Assembly: GCF_039543545.1 (NCBI RefSeq) | Contig: NZ_BAABJY010000002.1 | Span: 124,001 to 188,000, forward strand | Direction: 5' to 3' | DNA from: Luteimonas vadosa | GTDB lineage: Bacteria > Pseudomonadota > Gammaproteobacteria > Xanthomonadales > Xanthomonadaceae | Length of the DNA stretch: 64,000 bases | Shown here: positions 44,184-53,246 of the stretch, in pieces | Layout of the letters: every line of letters starts with the position of its first letter | How positions within the stretch are numbered: the stretch's first letter is position 1 | The notes under the pieces: generated by a model | Told to the model about the DNA's origin: nothing | The model's database searches: none | The model's input: the letters and a program-made list of their open reading frames with translations, nothing else | Position numbers and translations under genes: made by a program

Positions 44184-46160
44184 ATGCTGCAAGCCCTCAG
44201 AGACAAGACATCCGGCTGGATCGCGGTGGTCATCGTGGCCATCCTGGCGATCCCGTTCGCGTTCTTCGGCATGGAGCAGTACCTGTTCCAGAATTCGGCG
44301 AGTTATGCCGCCAAGGTGGAGGCCCCGCCGACCTGGTGGCGCTCCGCCCCGGACCTGTGGCCGGTGCGCAAGCTGTTCTGGCGGGTCGAATTGATCGATC
44401 CCTCGGATTTCCGCAACGAGTTTGAGCAGGCCAGGCAGCAGGAGCGCGAGGCGCAGGGCGAGCAGTTCGACGCGCTCGGATTCGAGGACATGCTCAACAA
44501 GCGGCGCGTGCTCGACAGGTTGATCGACCGCGCGGCATTGCGCCTGTACGCGGATGGCGCCGGCGTCGCGATCGGCGATGCCCAGGTCCGCAACGAGATC
44601 CAGTCGATCCCCGCGTTCCAGGTCGAGGGCAACTTCGACCCACAGCGCTACCAGCTTGCCCTGCAGTCCCAGGTCCCGGCACGGACCCCGCGGCAATTCG
44701 AGGACCTGGTGCGCGAAAGCTTGCAGCAGTCGGTGGTCCCGTCCCGGATCGCGCAGTCGGCCTTCGCCACGCCCTCCGAGGTCGACCGCGTGATGACCTT
44801 GCTTGCGGAGCGCCGCGACGTGTCGTTCGCGACCCTGCCGCCTCCCGGCCCGGATACGGGTCCGATCAGTGCCGAGGCGATCCAGGACTGGTACCGCAGC
44901 CATGCGCGCGAGTACACGGCGCCTGAGACAGTGACGCTGGAGTACGTGGAGATCGACGCGAATGCCATGCCCGCGCCAGCGCCGGCCGACGAGGCCGCGC
45001 TGCGCGCACGGTACGAGCAGGAAAAGGCGCGCTTCGGCGCCCTGGAACAGCGCCTCGCCTCGCACATCCTGGTCCGGGTCGAACCCGACGCCGATGCCGC
45101 CGCGCAGCAGGCTGCGGAGCGGGAAGCACGCCAGCTCGCCGCGCAGGCGGGCCAGCCGGGTGCGGACTTCGCCGCGCTGGCGCGCGCGCATTCCGACGAC
45201 GACGGCTCCAAGGATGCCGGCGGCGACCTGGGCTGGATCGAGAAGGGGATGATGGCCGGCCCGTTCGAAGAGGCCTTGTTCGCGATGCAGCCGGGTGACG
45301 TGCGCCCGGTGAAGACCAGTTTCGGCTGGCACGTGGTCCAGCTGCGCGAGGCGCGTTCCGGGCAGCAGGTGGGGTTCGACCAGGTGCGCGAGGAGCTGGC
45401 CGAAGAGCAGGCCGCCGCCGACCGCGAGCGTGCCTTCAACGAGCTGCTCGGCCGCCTCGTGGACCAGGTCTACCGCAACCCGAGCAGCCTGGCGCCGGCC
45501 GCGCGCGAGGCCAACCTCCCGGTCCGCAAGACCGCGCCGTTCGCGCGAGGGCAGGGGACTGGGATCGCGGCGAATGCCGCCGTGCAGCGGGCCGCGTTCT
45601 CCGATGCGCTCATCCAGGACGGCACCGCCAGCGATCCGATCGAGATCGCGCCGAACCACAGCGTGCTGATCCGCGTCGTCGGGCATACCCCGGAGCGGGC
45701 TCGTGCGCTGTCGGAGGTGCGCGACCAGGTGGTCGCCGCGATCCGGCGCGACCGCGCCGCCAAGGCCGCCGAGGCCGCCGCGGCGGACATGGTCGAGAAA
45801 TTGCGTGCCGGGCAGGCGCTGAATGCATTGGCGGACGCGCGTGGACTGGCCGTACAGGCTCTGTCGAACATCCCGCGTGGCGCACCGGTGCCCGACCCGG
45901 TCGCGACCGAGGCGTATTTCTCGGCGCCCGCTCCGAAGGGCGGCAAGCCTTCGGTCGGGAAGGTCACGCTGGCCGACGGCAGCATCGTGGTGTTCGCGGT
46001 GACCAAGGTGACGCCGGGCAACCCGAAGGAGGCCACCGCCCAGGAGCGCCAGGCCCTGCAAGAGCAGCTCGCCGCGATGCGCGGGACCGAGGCGGCGAGC
46101 AGCCTGCTGCAGGACCTTCGCAAGCGGTTGAAGGTGACCGTGATCGAGTCGCAGCTGTAG
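44184..46160 (+). CDS. ppiD: Periplasmic PpiD-type folding factor (SurA-N / PPIC)
   Basis: A 658-residue inner-membrane-anchored periplasmic chaperone located at the SecYEG exit. An N-terminal hydrophobic segment (WIAVVIVAILAIPFAFFG, about 13-30) anchors a SurA-N-like domain. A single parvulin domain (about 290-390, with SHILVRV, GGDLGWIEKGMM and FGWHVVQL) follows. Length is slightly above E. coli (623). It follows hupB as usual. Confidence 0.94.
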   Translation: MLQALRDKTSGWIAVVIVAILAIPFAFFGMEQYLFQNSASYAAKVEAPPTWWRSAPDLWPVRKLFWRVELIDPSDFRNEFEQARQQEREAQGEQFDALGFEDMLNKRRVLDRLIDRAALRLYADGAGVAIGDAQVRNEIQSIPAFQVEGNFDPQRYQLALQSQVPARTPRQFEDLVRESLQQSVVPSRIAQSAFATPSEVDRVMTLLAERRDVSFATLPPPGPDTGPISAEAIQDWYRSHAREYTAPETVTLEYVEIDANAMPAPAPADEAALRARYEQEKARFGALEQRLASHILVRVEPDADAAAQQAAEREARQLAAQAGQPGADFAALARAHSDDDGSKDAGGDLGWIEKGMMAGPFEEALFAMQPGDVRPVKTSFGWHVVQLREARSGQQVGFDQVREELAEEQAAADRERAFNELLGRLVDQVYRNPSSLAPAAREANLPVRKTAPFARGQGTGIAANAAVQRAAFSDALIQDGTASDPIEIAPNHSVLIRVVGHTPERARALSEVRDQVVAAIRRDRAAKAAEAAAADMVEKLRAGQALNALADARGLAVQALSNIPRGAPVPDPVATEAYFSAPAPKGGKPSVGKVTLADGSIVVFAVTKVTPGNPKEATAQERQALQEQLAAMRGTEAASSLLQDLRKRLKVTVIESQL

Positions 46161-46186
46161 CGACGCGGCCCACGCAGAGAAGCAAG

Positions 46187-46211
46187 AAGCCCGGCGATGC
46201 CGGGCTTTTTT
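46187..46211 (+). terminator. Terminator between ppiD and fabI
   Basis: Stem aagcccggc/gccgggctt (46187-46195 / 46199-46207) with a GAT loop and a T-run to 46211. It serves ppiD, and its mirror may also end the convergent fabI transcript. Confidence 0.88.
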
Positions 46212-46263
46212 CTGGTGCCGGATGGACGCGTCCGCGGGTGCACCGTCGCGACGCGAGCCGGGG

Positions 46264-47058
46264 TCAGTCGCCGGCGTTGATCCCGGTCATGCCGATGATG
46301 TTGTAGCCGGCATCGACGTAGGTCACTTCGCCGGTCACGCCTGACGCCAGGTCCGAGCACAGGAAGGCGGCGACGTTGCCGACGTCCTCGATGGTCACCG
46401 TGCGCCTGAGCGGCGCGTTTTCCTCGACGTGGCCGAGGATCTTGCGGAAGCCTGCGATGCCGGCGGCGGCCAGGGTCTTGATCGGGCCGGCGGAGATCGC
46501 GTTGACGCGGGTGCCCTCCGGTCCGAGGTTGTACGCCAGGTAGCGCACCGTGGCCTCCAGGCTGGCCTTGGCCACGCCCATCACGTTGTAGCCGGCCAGC
46601 GCCCGCTCGGCGCCGAGATAGGTCAGGGTCAGGATCGAACCATTGCGTCCGGCCATCATCGGCCCGGCGGCCTTGGCCATCGCGGCCAGCGAGTAGGCGG
46701 AGATGTCGTGCGCGATGGCGAAGTTCTCGCGGGTCAGGCCATCCAGGAACTGTCCGGCGATCGCTTCCCGCGGCGCGTAGGCGATGGCGTGCACCAGGAT
46801 GTCGAAGCCGTCCCAATGCTTGCCCAGCTGCTCGAAGCAGGCGGCGATCTGGGCGTCGTCGGCCACGTCCAGCGGCAGCACGATCTCCGAACCGTATTCG
46901 GTGGCGGCGGCTTCGACGCGGCTCTTGAGCTTGTCGTTCTGGTAGGTGAAAGCCAGTTCCGCGCCTTCGCGCCGCATCGCCTCGGCGATGCCGTTTGCAA
47001 TCGAACGCTGGCTGGCGATGCCGGTGACCAACGCCCGCTTGCCTTGCAGGAAACCCAT
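46264..47058 (-). CDS. fabI: Enoyl-[acyl-carrier-protein] reductase (NADH)
   Basis: Final step of fatty acid elongation, reducing enoyl-ACP. A 264-residue short-chain dehydrogenase with N-terminal GKRALVTGIASQRSIANGIA (nucleotide-binding glycine motif of FabI), the YNVMGVAKASLE active site with the Tyr-x6-Lys pair, and VNAISAGPIKTLAAAGI. The 264-residue length is standard. Start 47058 (MGFLQGKRA) is the conserved one. Confidence 0.97.
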   Translation of the reverse strand: MGFLQGKRALVTGIASQRSIANGIAEAMRREGAELAFTYQNDKLKSRVEAAATEYGSEIVLPLDVADDAQIAACFEQLGKHWDGFDILVHAIAYAPREAIAGQFLDGLTRENFAIAHDISAYSLAAMAKAAGPMMAGRNGSILTLTYLGAERALAGYNVMGVAKASLEATVRYLAYNLGPEGTRVNAISAGPIKTLAAAGIAGFRKILGHVEENAPLRRTVTIEDVGNVAAFLCSDLASGVTGEVTYVDAGYNIIGMTGINAGD

Positions 47059-47086
47059 CGTCTGCTCGCTGTGTCCGTGGATGCGG

Positions 47087-48352
47087 CTAGTTTGCCACGG
47101 AGGCCTGGTTCGCGCCCGGTCCGGGGCGGTCCGCATCGAGCTCGAGCACCATGCCCGGTTGCAGCGTGCTGTCGTGGTCGAGTCCGTTGCGGGAGAGCAG
47201 TTCGGCCACGCCCATGGCGTAACGGCGCGCGATCAGCCAGGCCGATTCACCTCGCGCGACCGTATGCGTGCGTCGCGCGGTTGTCATGGTTGCCGCGGGG
47301 GCCGAGGTTGCCGCGGCGGCGGCATCCGCCGAGCCTTCTGCGGCAGCGGCGGGGCTCGCGTCCATCGCGACCGGGCCGTCGACGCTGCCGGGGACCGGGT
47401 CGATTGCGGGAGCCTTCGGGCTCGCGCCCGCCGGCACCAGGATGCTGGAGCCAGCAGCCACGCGGCCGAGCCGTCCCTTCGGGAAGGCGGGGTTGAGGCG
47501 CTCCACGACCGCGGCATCGAGGCCTTGCCGGTCGGACCAGGCCCGCAGGCTGTCGACATTGGGCGGGAGGTCGAGGACGACCAGGCGCGGGACCTTGCGA
47601 TCCAGGGATTCGACCCACTGTTCCCGGTCCTCGGCCGCGGCCAGCACGCAGGACAGGGCATGGAGTTTCCGCACGTAGGCGCGGGTGATGCTGGGAAGGC
47701 TGGCGAGCTGGTCGGGACGCGCGTCCCTCGCACGCTGGCCATGGCGCTTGAGCGCGCCGAACACCCGGTACTCGCCGGCGTTGTATGCCATCACCGCCAG
47801 CCGCCAGTCGCCGGCGAACATCCCGTGCAAGGTCTTGAGGTAACGCACCGCGGCCCGGGTGGCGTCGACCGGCGACAAACGCCCGTCGTAACCCGGGCGG
47901 ATCGCGATCTTGTGGTTGCGCGCGGTGATCTGGATGAACTGCCAGAGCCCGGCGGGGCCCGACGCGCTCCGGGCCCCCGGCTTGTAACCGCTTTCCACGA
48001 AGGGGATCAGTGCGTATTCCGTGGGGAGCCCGGCGTCGCGCATGGCGTCGACGACGTAGCCGAACAGCGGCAGCACGTCGCCGCGCCCGTGGGCCAGCTG
48101 CCTGGGCACGTGCGAGAAATGCTTGCTCCAGCGCGTGCTGGCATCCGTCTCGCATTCGGGTTCGGCGAGGCCCTCGCGGAACCGGTCGAAGATCTCGCGA
48201 CCGCTGCGCAGGGTCGGGTCGGCGATCCCGGCCGGCGGCGGGTGGGCGACGGCTTCCGCCCGGGCCACGGCGTCGCCCGGATCGGCGAAGGCGGGCAGTG
48301 CCAGGGCGTACAGCGACAGGGCCAGGAGGGCGGCGCGCGCGGGCGACCTCAT
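47087..48352 (-). CDS. mltD: Membrane-bound lytic murein transglycosylase D-like protein
   Basis: A 421-residue exported enzyme with signal peptide (LLALSLYALALPAFA), an SLT/transglycosylase domain with catalytic Glu in IPFVESGYKPGA and the GLWQFIQITARN block, and a C-terminal LysM (THTVARGESAWLIARRYAM) that binds peptidoglycan. A diverged second LysM-like segment precedes it, whereas E. coli MltD has two clear ones. No lipobox is evident, so it may be periplasmic rather than lipid-anchored. The ATG overlaps the gloB stop (ATGA). Confidence 0.9.
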   Translation of the reverse strand: MRSPARAALLALSLYALALPAFADPGDAVARAEAVAHPPPAGIADPTLRSGREIFDRFREGLAEPECETDASTRWSKHFSHVPRQLAHGRGDVLPLFGYVVDAMRDAGLPTEYALIPFVESGYKPGARSASGPAGLWQFIQITARNHKIAIRPGYDGRLSPVDATRAAVRYLKTLHGMFAGDWRLAVMAYNAGEYRVFGALKRHGQRARDARPDQLASLPSITRAYVRKLHALSCVLAAAEDREQWVESLDRKVPRLVVLDLPPNVDSLRAWSDRQGLDAAVVERLNPAFPKGRLGRVAAGSSILVPAGASPKAPAIDPVPGSVDGPVAMDASPAAAAEGSADAAAAATSAPAATMTTARRTHTVARGESAWLIARRYAMGVAELLSRNGLDHDSTLQPGMVLELDADRPGPGANQASVAN

Positions 48353-49119
48353 GCGCGGAAGTCGTCCTTCCAGCGCCGCAATGCGGCGAACGTCGAGGTG
48401 CGGTCGTCCGCGGCCGGAGGCGCGACTTCGTGCGCGGCGACCGCGGCGCGGACGGCCGGCGCATCGACGCGCAGGAAGGGATTGCAGGCTTTCTCGTCGG
48501 CAAGGGTGCTGGGCACGGTGGGTCGATTCGCTGCGCGCATGCTGGCGGCCTCTTCGCTGCGGCGCCGCAGCGCCGGGTTGTCGGGGTCGACCACGCGCGC
48601 GAAGGCGGCATTCGACAAGGTGTATTCATGGCCGCAGCAGACCCGCGTCCCGCCGGGCAGCGCGGCCAGCCGGTCGAGCGACTCGAGCATCTGCGCCGGC
48701 GTACCCTCGAACAGGCGGCCGCAGCCCAGACTGAAGAGGGTGTCCCCGCAAAACAAGAGCCCATGGCCGTGGAATGCGATGTGGCTCACGGTATGGCCCG
48801 GAACCGCGTGGACATCGAAGGTCCAGCCGCCGAGCACGACCCGCTCGCTGTCGCCCACGCGGCGGGTGGCATGGCCGATCCGTTCGTCGTCGGGCGCGAA
48901 CACGGGCAGCCCCGGCCACTGCGCCAGCAGGTCCGGGACCCCGCCGACGTGGTCCGGGTGGTGGTGGGTCAGCAGGATGGCGGCCGGGCGCAGGCCGGCA
49001 CCGGCTGCCGAGAGCACCGGCGCCGCTTCGCCGGGATCGACGACGATGGCGTTCCCGTCGTCGTCCGCGAGTGTCCAGATGTAGTTGTCCGACAGCGCGG
49101 GCAGGGGGCGCAGGTGCAT
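48349..49119 (-). CDS. gloB: Hydroxyacylglutathione hydrolase (glyoxalase II)
   Basis: A 256-residue metallo-beta-lactamase-fold enzyme that hydrolyses S-D-lactoylglutathione. The metal site is THHHPDHVGG, with further ligands in VPGHTVSHI, FCGDTLFSLGCGRLFEG and CGHEYT. It is coupled to mltD by a 4-bp overlap. The yafS-like gene diverges from it, reproducing the gloB-yafS-rnhA-dnaQ neighbourhood of enterics. Confidence 0.96.
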   Translation of the reverse strand: MHLRPLPALSDNYIWTLADDDGNAIVVDPGEAAPVLSAAGAGLRPAAILLTHHHPDHVGGVPDLLAQWPGLPVFAPDDERIGHATRRVGDSERVVLGGWTFDVHAVPGHTVSHIAFHGHGLLFCGDTLFSLGCGRLFEGTPAQMLESLDRLAALPGGTRVCCGHEYTLSNAAFARVVDPDNPALRRRSEEAASMRAANRPTVPSTLADEKACNPFLRVDAPAVRAAVAAHEVAPPAADDRTSTFAALRRWKDDFRA

Positions 49120-49156
49120 CGATCAGGCCTCCGGGTGGGCGGACGGGACGACTAGA

Positions 49157-49834
49157 ATGGCGACCATGCCCCTCCCGTCCCCGACCGGTCAACCCGAAGC
49201 CGCCCTGGCGTGGTTCCGTTCCGAAGCCGGCCTCGCACTGCTGGGGAGCGAGCGCGAACTGGTCGATGGAGCCCTGGCTGACCGGCCCGGCCAGCCGTGG
49301 CTGTGGCTGGCGCCGACCCTGCCGTCGCCTGACGGTCCGGAAAAACGGAGCCTGGGCCGGGGTTTGGCGCTCGAGGCCAATGGCCGGGGCTGGTCGGGCG
49401 CGGTGACCTGCGGCTTGCCGCTGCCGCTGCCTTCCGAATCGTTCGGCGTCGCCGTGCTCCAGCACGTCTTCGCTTCGGCATCGCATGCCACGGGGTTGCT
49501 GGACGAGGTCCACCGCGTCCTGGTTCCCGGCGGCCACGCCTGGCTGATCGTGCTCAATCCCATGGCGCCGTACCGCTGGCGTTGGCGCGGGACCGGCCTG
49601 CGCGCGCCCGAGCCGGTGACCTGGCGCCGCCAGCTGCGCGCCGCCGGCCTGCAGCCCGATCCCGTGTCGCGCGGGCTGGGACCCATCTGGCGCGAGGACG
49701 TCTCGACCCGTGTGCAGCACGGCCCGGGGCTCCGTGCCGCCTACGCGATCCGTGCGGAGAAGCGCGCCCTCCCGTTGACGCCCATGCCCCGTCGCCGGGA
49801 ACTGCGTTTGGCACAAGGCGCGCCGGCGGCATGA
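49157..49834 (+). CDS. YafS-like class I methyltransferase family protein
   Basis: A 225-residue protein with a methyltransferase-like middle (DEVHRVLVPGGHAWLIVLNP), but the N-terminal SAM-binding glycine motif is missing: the corresponding region reads WLWLAPTLPSPDG. Position between gloB and rnhA matches E. coli yafS. The start is uncertain: ATG 49157 is used, but TAGAAT at 49153-49158 would make a good -10 for a leaderless message from ATG 49166. Its stop overlaps the rnhA ATG. Confidence 0.8.
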   Translation: MATMPLPSPTGQPEAALAWFRSEAGLALLGSERELVDGALADRPGQPWLWLAPTLPSPDGPEKRSLGRGLALEANGRGWSGAVTCGLPLPLPSESFGVAVLQHVFASASHATGLLDEVHRVLVPGGHAWLIVLNPMAPYRWRWRGTGLRAPEPVTWRRQLRAAGLQPDPVSRGLGPIWREDVSTRVQHGPGLRAAYAIRAEKRALPLTPMPRRRELRLAQGAPAA

Positions 49835-50295
49835 AAGGGGACGGGGCCGCCAAGCGCGTCGAGATCCACACCGATGGTGCCTGCCTGGGCAATCCAGGTC
49901 CGGGCGGCTGGGCGGCGCTGCTGCGCTACGGCGAGCGGGAGCGCGAACTGGTGGGCGGCGAATCGCTGACCACCAACAACCGGATGGAGCTGATGGCGGC
50001 CATCGTCGCCCTGGAAACGCTGACCGAGGCCTGCTCGGTCGTGCTGCACACCGATTCGCAGTACGTGCGCCAGGGCATCACCGAGTGGATGCCCAACTGG
50101 GTGCGGCGCAACTGGCGCACGGCCGGCGGCAGCCCCGTCAAGAACCGGGACCTCTGGGAGCGCCTGCACGCGGCGACTGCGCGCCACGGCATCGACTGGC
50201 GCTGGGTCAAGGGCCATTCGGGCGACGTGGACAACGAACGCGTCGATGCGTTGGCCCGCACCGAGGCCGAGGCCATCAAGCGCGGCCTGCGCTGA
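49831..50295 (+). CDS. rnhA: Ribonuclease HI
   Basis: A 154-residue enzyme that degrades RNA in RNA-DNA hybrids. The catalytic carboxylates are the Asp in HTDGACLGNPGPGG, the Glu in NNRMELMAA, the Asp in HTDSQYV and the final Asp in NERVDALAR; the WVKGHSG handle is present. Length is standard. ATGA overlap with the upstream gene. Confidence 0.97.
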   Translation: MKGDGAAKRVEIHTDGACLGNPGPGGWAALLRYGERERELVGGESLTTNNRMELMAAIVALETLTEACSVVLHTDSQYVRQGITEWMPNWVRRNWRTAGGSPVKNRDLWERLHAATARHGIDWRWVKGHSGDVDNERVDALARTEAEAIKRGLR

Positions 50296-50398
50296 TCGCC
50301 GGAATCCCGCGCGCTCCAGCGGCCCGGCCTGGCGCCGGGTCGGAGGGCCCGGGGATCAGCGGTTATCCTGTCCGCGCCGACGTTCAACCGGGAACCCG

Positions 50399-51115
50399 AT
50401 GCGCCAGATCGTCCTCGACACCGAAACCACCGGCCTGGAATGGAAGAAGGGCAATCGCGTGGTCGAGATCGGCTGCGTCGAACTGGTCGAGCGCAGGCCC
50501 ACCGGGCGGACGTTCCAGCAATACCTGAATCCGGGCCGGGAATTCGAGCCCGGGGCCCAGGAAGTCACCGGGCTGACCCTGGAATTTCTCGCCGACAAGC
50601 CGAGGTTCGAGGAAGTCGTGGACGCCTTCCTGGAGTTCATCGACGGCAGCGAGCTGGTCATCCACAACGCCGCGTTCGACGTCGGATTCCTGGAGCATGA
50701 GCTCTCGCTGCTGGGCGGGAACCGGGGCAGGCTGCAGGACCGGGTGCGGATCCTCGATTCGCTCGAACTCGCCCGCCAGCGTTTTCCCGGCCAGCGCAAC
50801 TCCCTGGATGCCTTGTGCAGGCGGCTCGGCGTCGACAATTCGCATCGCCAGTTGCACGGCGCCCTGCTCGACGCCCAACTGCTCGCCGATGCCTACCTGG
50901 CGCTCACCGCGGGGCAGAGCGAACTGGGCCTGGTGGCCGGCACGGATCGGGGACGGCGCGCCGTCGCGGTCGCGCTCCCCGGCGCCAGGCCCGATGCGCC
51001 GAGGCCACGGGTGCAATGCACGGCGGAAGACCTGGCCTTGCACAGCGGTCGGCTGGCGGCCATCCGGTCGAAGGCCGGCCATTGCGTCTGGGACCTGGTC
51101 GAAGCCGGGGCCTGA
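50399..51115 (+). CDS. dnaQ: DNA polymerase III epsilon subunit (proofreading exonuclease)
   Basis: A 238-residue DEDDh 3'-5' exonuclease. Motifs are VLDTETTGLEWKKGNRVVEIG (Exo I), HNAAFDVGFLEHEL (Exo II) and HGALLDAQLLADAYLAL (Exo III, with the His and Asp). It associates with the polymerase alpha and theta subunits through its C-terminal part. Length is near E. coli (243). Confidence 0.97.
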   Translation: MRQIVLDTETTGLEWKKGNRVVEIGCVELVERRPTGRTFQQYLNPGREFEPGAQEVTGLTLEFLADKPRFEEVVDAFLEFIDGSELVIHNAAFDVGFLEHELSLLGGNRGRLQDRVRILDSLELARQRFPGQRNSLDALCRRLGVDNSHRQLHGALLDAQLLADAYLALTAGQSELGLVAGTDRGRRAVAVALPGARPDAPRPRVQCTAEDLALHSGRLAAIRSKAGHCVWDLVEAGA

Positions 51116-51155
51116 GCCGCGCCACCGGATTGAATGCGGGCCCAGGGCCGCCGCC

Positions 51156-51860
51156 CTAGTGGCGACGGATGAGGACCACCGTGACATTGTCGGAGCCGCC
51201 GCCGTCCAGGGCCGCGGCGACCAGGCCATCCACGCACTCCTGCGCGCTGCACTCGGTGTGCGCCAGCACCTGAGCGATGCCCTCGTCGTCGACTTCCTCG
51301 GTCAGGCCGTCGCTGCACAGCAGCAGCTGCATCCCGGGCGCCAGCTCCCCCGACAGGGTTTCGACATTGAGGCTTTGCGGATCGGTCACGCCCAGCGCCT
51401 GGGTGACGACGTTGCGGTGGGGATGGCTGCGCGCCTGGTCGGTGCTGATCGCACCCTGGCTGATCAGCTCCTGGACGTAGCTGTGGTCCTGCGACAGCTG
51501 GGTGAGCTTGTTGTCGCGCCACAGGTAGACGCGGCTGTCGCCGACCCAGGCCACTTCGAAGCGATTGCCCGTGATCCTGGTCGCCACCACCGTCGTCCCC
51601 ATGGGCAGCGCGTCCTGTCGCTGCTTGGAGGCGCGGATGATTTCCTCGTCCGCGATGCGGATCGCCTGGGCCAGCGGGGTCCCCTGCCGGGTCTCGCGCA
51701 CGATGGCCTCGCGCGCAAGCGCACTGGCGACTTCGCCGTATTCATGCCCGCCCATGCCGTCGGCGACCAGCCAGAGGCCCAGTTCGCTGTCGCCGTAATA
51801 GGTGTCCTCGTTCAGTTCCCGTCGCAAGCCGACATGCGTGAGGTGGCCGAATTCGATCAT
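51156..51860 (-). CDS. PP2C-type serine/threonine phosphatase
   Basis: A 234-residue PP2C/Stp1 phosphatase. Metal-binding motifs are NEDTYYGD, VADGMGGHEYGEVAS, WVGDSRVYLW, CSDGLTEEV and GGSDNVTVVLI. This is the single-domain cytoplasmic form that dephosphorylates Hanks-type kinase substrates or controls type VI secretion; neither partner is visible here. Start 51860 (MIEFGHLTHVGLRRELNEDT) is chosen over an upstream ATG that would add a low-complexity stretch. Confidence 0.93.
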   Translation of the reverse strand: MIEFGHLTHVGLRRELNEDTYYGDSELGLWLVADGMGGHEYGEVASALAREAIVRETRQGTPLAQAIRIADEEIIRASKQRQDALPMGTTVVATRITGNRFEVAWVGDSRVYLWRDNKLTQLSQDHSYVQELISQGAISTDQARSHPHRNVVTQALGVTDPQSLNVETLSGELAPGMQLLLCSDGLTEEVDDEGIAQVLAHTECSAQECVDGLVAAALDGGGSDNVTVVLIRRH

Positions 51861-52534
51861 GCAAGCGCCGTGCGGCGTGCCGTGAGGGCTCGGGGGTTCA
51901 AACGCATCGTTGGACTCGGACCGGTCAAGGGACATGGGGTGCGCTTGGAGGTTACAGGGCAACGGAGCGATGGTGGGAGGCGCCTGCCGTCCAGTCGCCG
52001 GCAGGATACGCGTGGAGCGTACCCACGGATGCGAGGCATACCGGCACGTCCTGTCACCGGAAATCTGGATGGCGTGACTTGATGCGTGTCAGGTGAGGGT
52101 TGGCGAGAGGGAGAGTCGGGCGAGAGGGAGAGTCGATGGTTCGGGCACTTCCCAGCAGTTACGGAATCGGCCTCCAGTTCCGGCCATGGGACCGCTCGGG
52201 ATCCGGCGCGCACACCGTTACGGGTAATTCGATTCAGGGGCGGCAGGCGGGCGACGCAGCGGGATTGCGGCGCTCGCCCGGCGATTTTGCTGCCGATGCG
52301 CCGGATTGGACTCGGTGTCCCAAGGTTTCCGGGTGCGCGAGGCCTCCCTGCCGGCGAGAGGCGGCTCGGCGCCGGGGACGGGCGCGGCCCCGGGGATCCA
52401 ACCGGGCCTTCCTGGTTGCTCGTCCATGAGCGCGATGGTGTGTCCTTCGCCGCTAGGCCGCCACTCCCGTTGATGCGTCGCTCCGCACGCGCCGCCGCCG
52501 CAGGTCTGCATCCATGCCGCCTGGCCCAGGACGC
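51861..52534. other. Non-coding gap between the PP2C gene and tRNA-Ser(CGA)
   Basis: About 670 bp without a credible gene. The only structure I see is an exact 17-bp tandem repeat (ggcgagagggagagtcg) at 52102-52118 and 52119-52135. The right end holds the tRNA-Ser terminator. Confidence 0.4.
52102..52135. repeat. Two exact 17-bp tandem repeat units
   Basis: The purine-rich unit ggcgagagggagagtcg occurs twice head to tail. Only two copies, so probably neutral. Confidence 0.7.
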
Positions 52535-52554
52535 AAAACGCCCCTTTCGGGGCG
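52535..52554 (-). terminator. Rho-independent terminator after tRNA-Ser(CGA)
   Basis: On the minus strand, stem cgcccc/ggggcg (52549-52554 / 52539-52544) with a 4-nt loop, followed by TTTT. Confidence 0.75.
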
Positions 52555-52565
52555 CGGTGCGTATT

Positions 52566-52656
52566 TGGCGGAGAGGGGGGGATTCGAACCCCCGAGGCGC
52601 TATAAACGCCTGCCTGATTTCGAGTCAGGTACATTCAACCGCTCTGCCACCTCTCC
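52566..52656 (-). tRNA. tRNA-Ser (anticodon CGA)
   Basis: A 91-nt class II tRNA with long variable arm, acceptor ggagagg/cctctcc, discriminator G and encoded CCA. The anticodon loop CTCGAAA gives CGA. Confidence 0.96.
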
Positions 52657-52772
52657 GATGCGGCCGGGCCGCGGGCGCGCCGCGGCCGGGGGCGCAATAA
52701 TGATACGGGCGGGCGCTGGGCCGGACAAGGCGCGGCGGTACACTGGCGGCCGGTTCCAGCCACAGGCCCGCC

Positions 52773-53180
52773 ATGTCCGAGATTTCCGTCCCCGTGTCCT
52801 TCGGCGAGCTGCTCGACAAGATCGCGATCCTGCAGATCAAGTCCGAGCGCATGACCGACCCGTCCAAGCTGGCCAACGTCCGCAACGAACTGTCGGCACT
52901 GGAAAGCACTTGGATGGCCCATCCCGCCGCGGGCCACGACATCGTTCGGCTCCGCGCCGAACTCAAGGCGGTGAACGAGCGCCTGTGGGCGATCGAGGAC
53001 GACATCCGCGACAAGGAGCGGGCGCAGGCGTTCGACCAGGACTTCGTCGAGCTGGCCCGCAGCGTGTACTTCGAGAACGACGAGCGCGCGCGGATCAAGA
53101 AGGAAATCAACCAGGCCCTCGGGTCCACCTACGTGGAGGAGAAGTCCTACCAGGACTACAGGACCGGCGCCGGATCCTAG
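52773..53180 (+). CDS. DUF6165 family protein
   Basis: A 135-residue soluble, helical, highly charged protein (SEISVPVSFGELLDKIAILQIK..., ending in a YVEEKSYQDY block). It matches the DUF6165 family, which sits in LPS-related clusters of xanthomonads. No catalytic motif is apparent. It has no membrane segment. The neighbours (GT9, Kdo kinase) point to an LPS core role, but this is inference. Confidence 0.82.
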   Translation: MSEISVPVSFGELLDKIAILQIKSERMTDPSKLANVRNELSALESTWMAHPAAGHDIVRLRAELKAVNERLWAIEDDIRDKERAQAFDQDFVELARSVYFENDERARIKKEINQALGSTYVEEKSYQDYRTGAGS

Positions 53181-53246
53181 GGCGTTCCCGGCCACGGCCG
53201 GCTCCGACTGGTCTCCGGTGAACGCGATTCGCCGCCCAGCGGGCGA

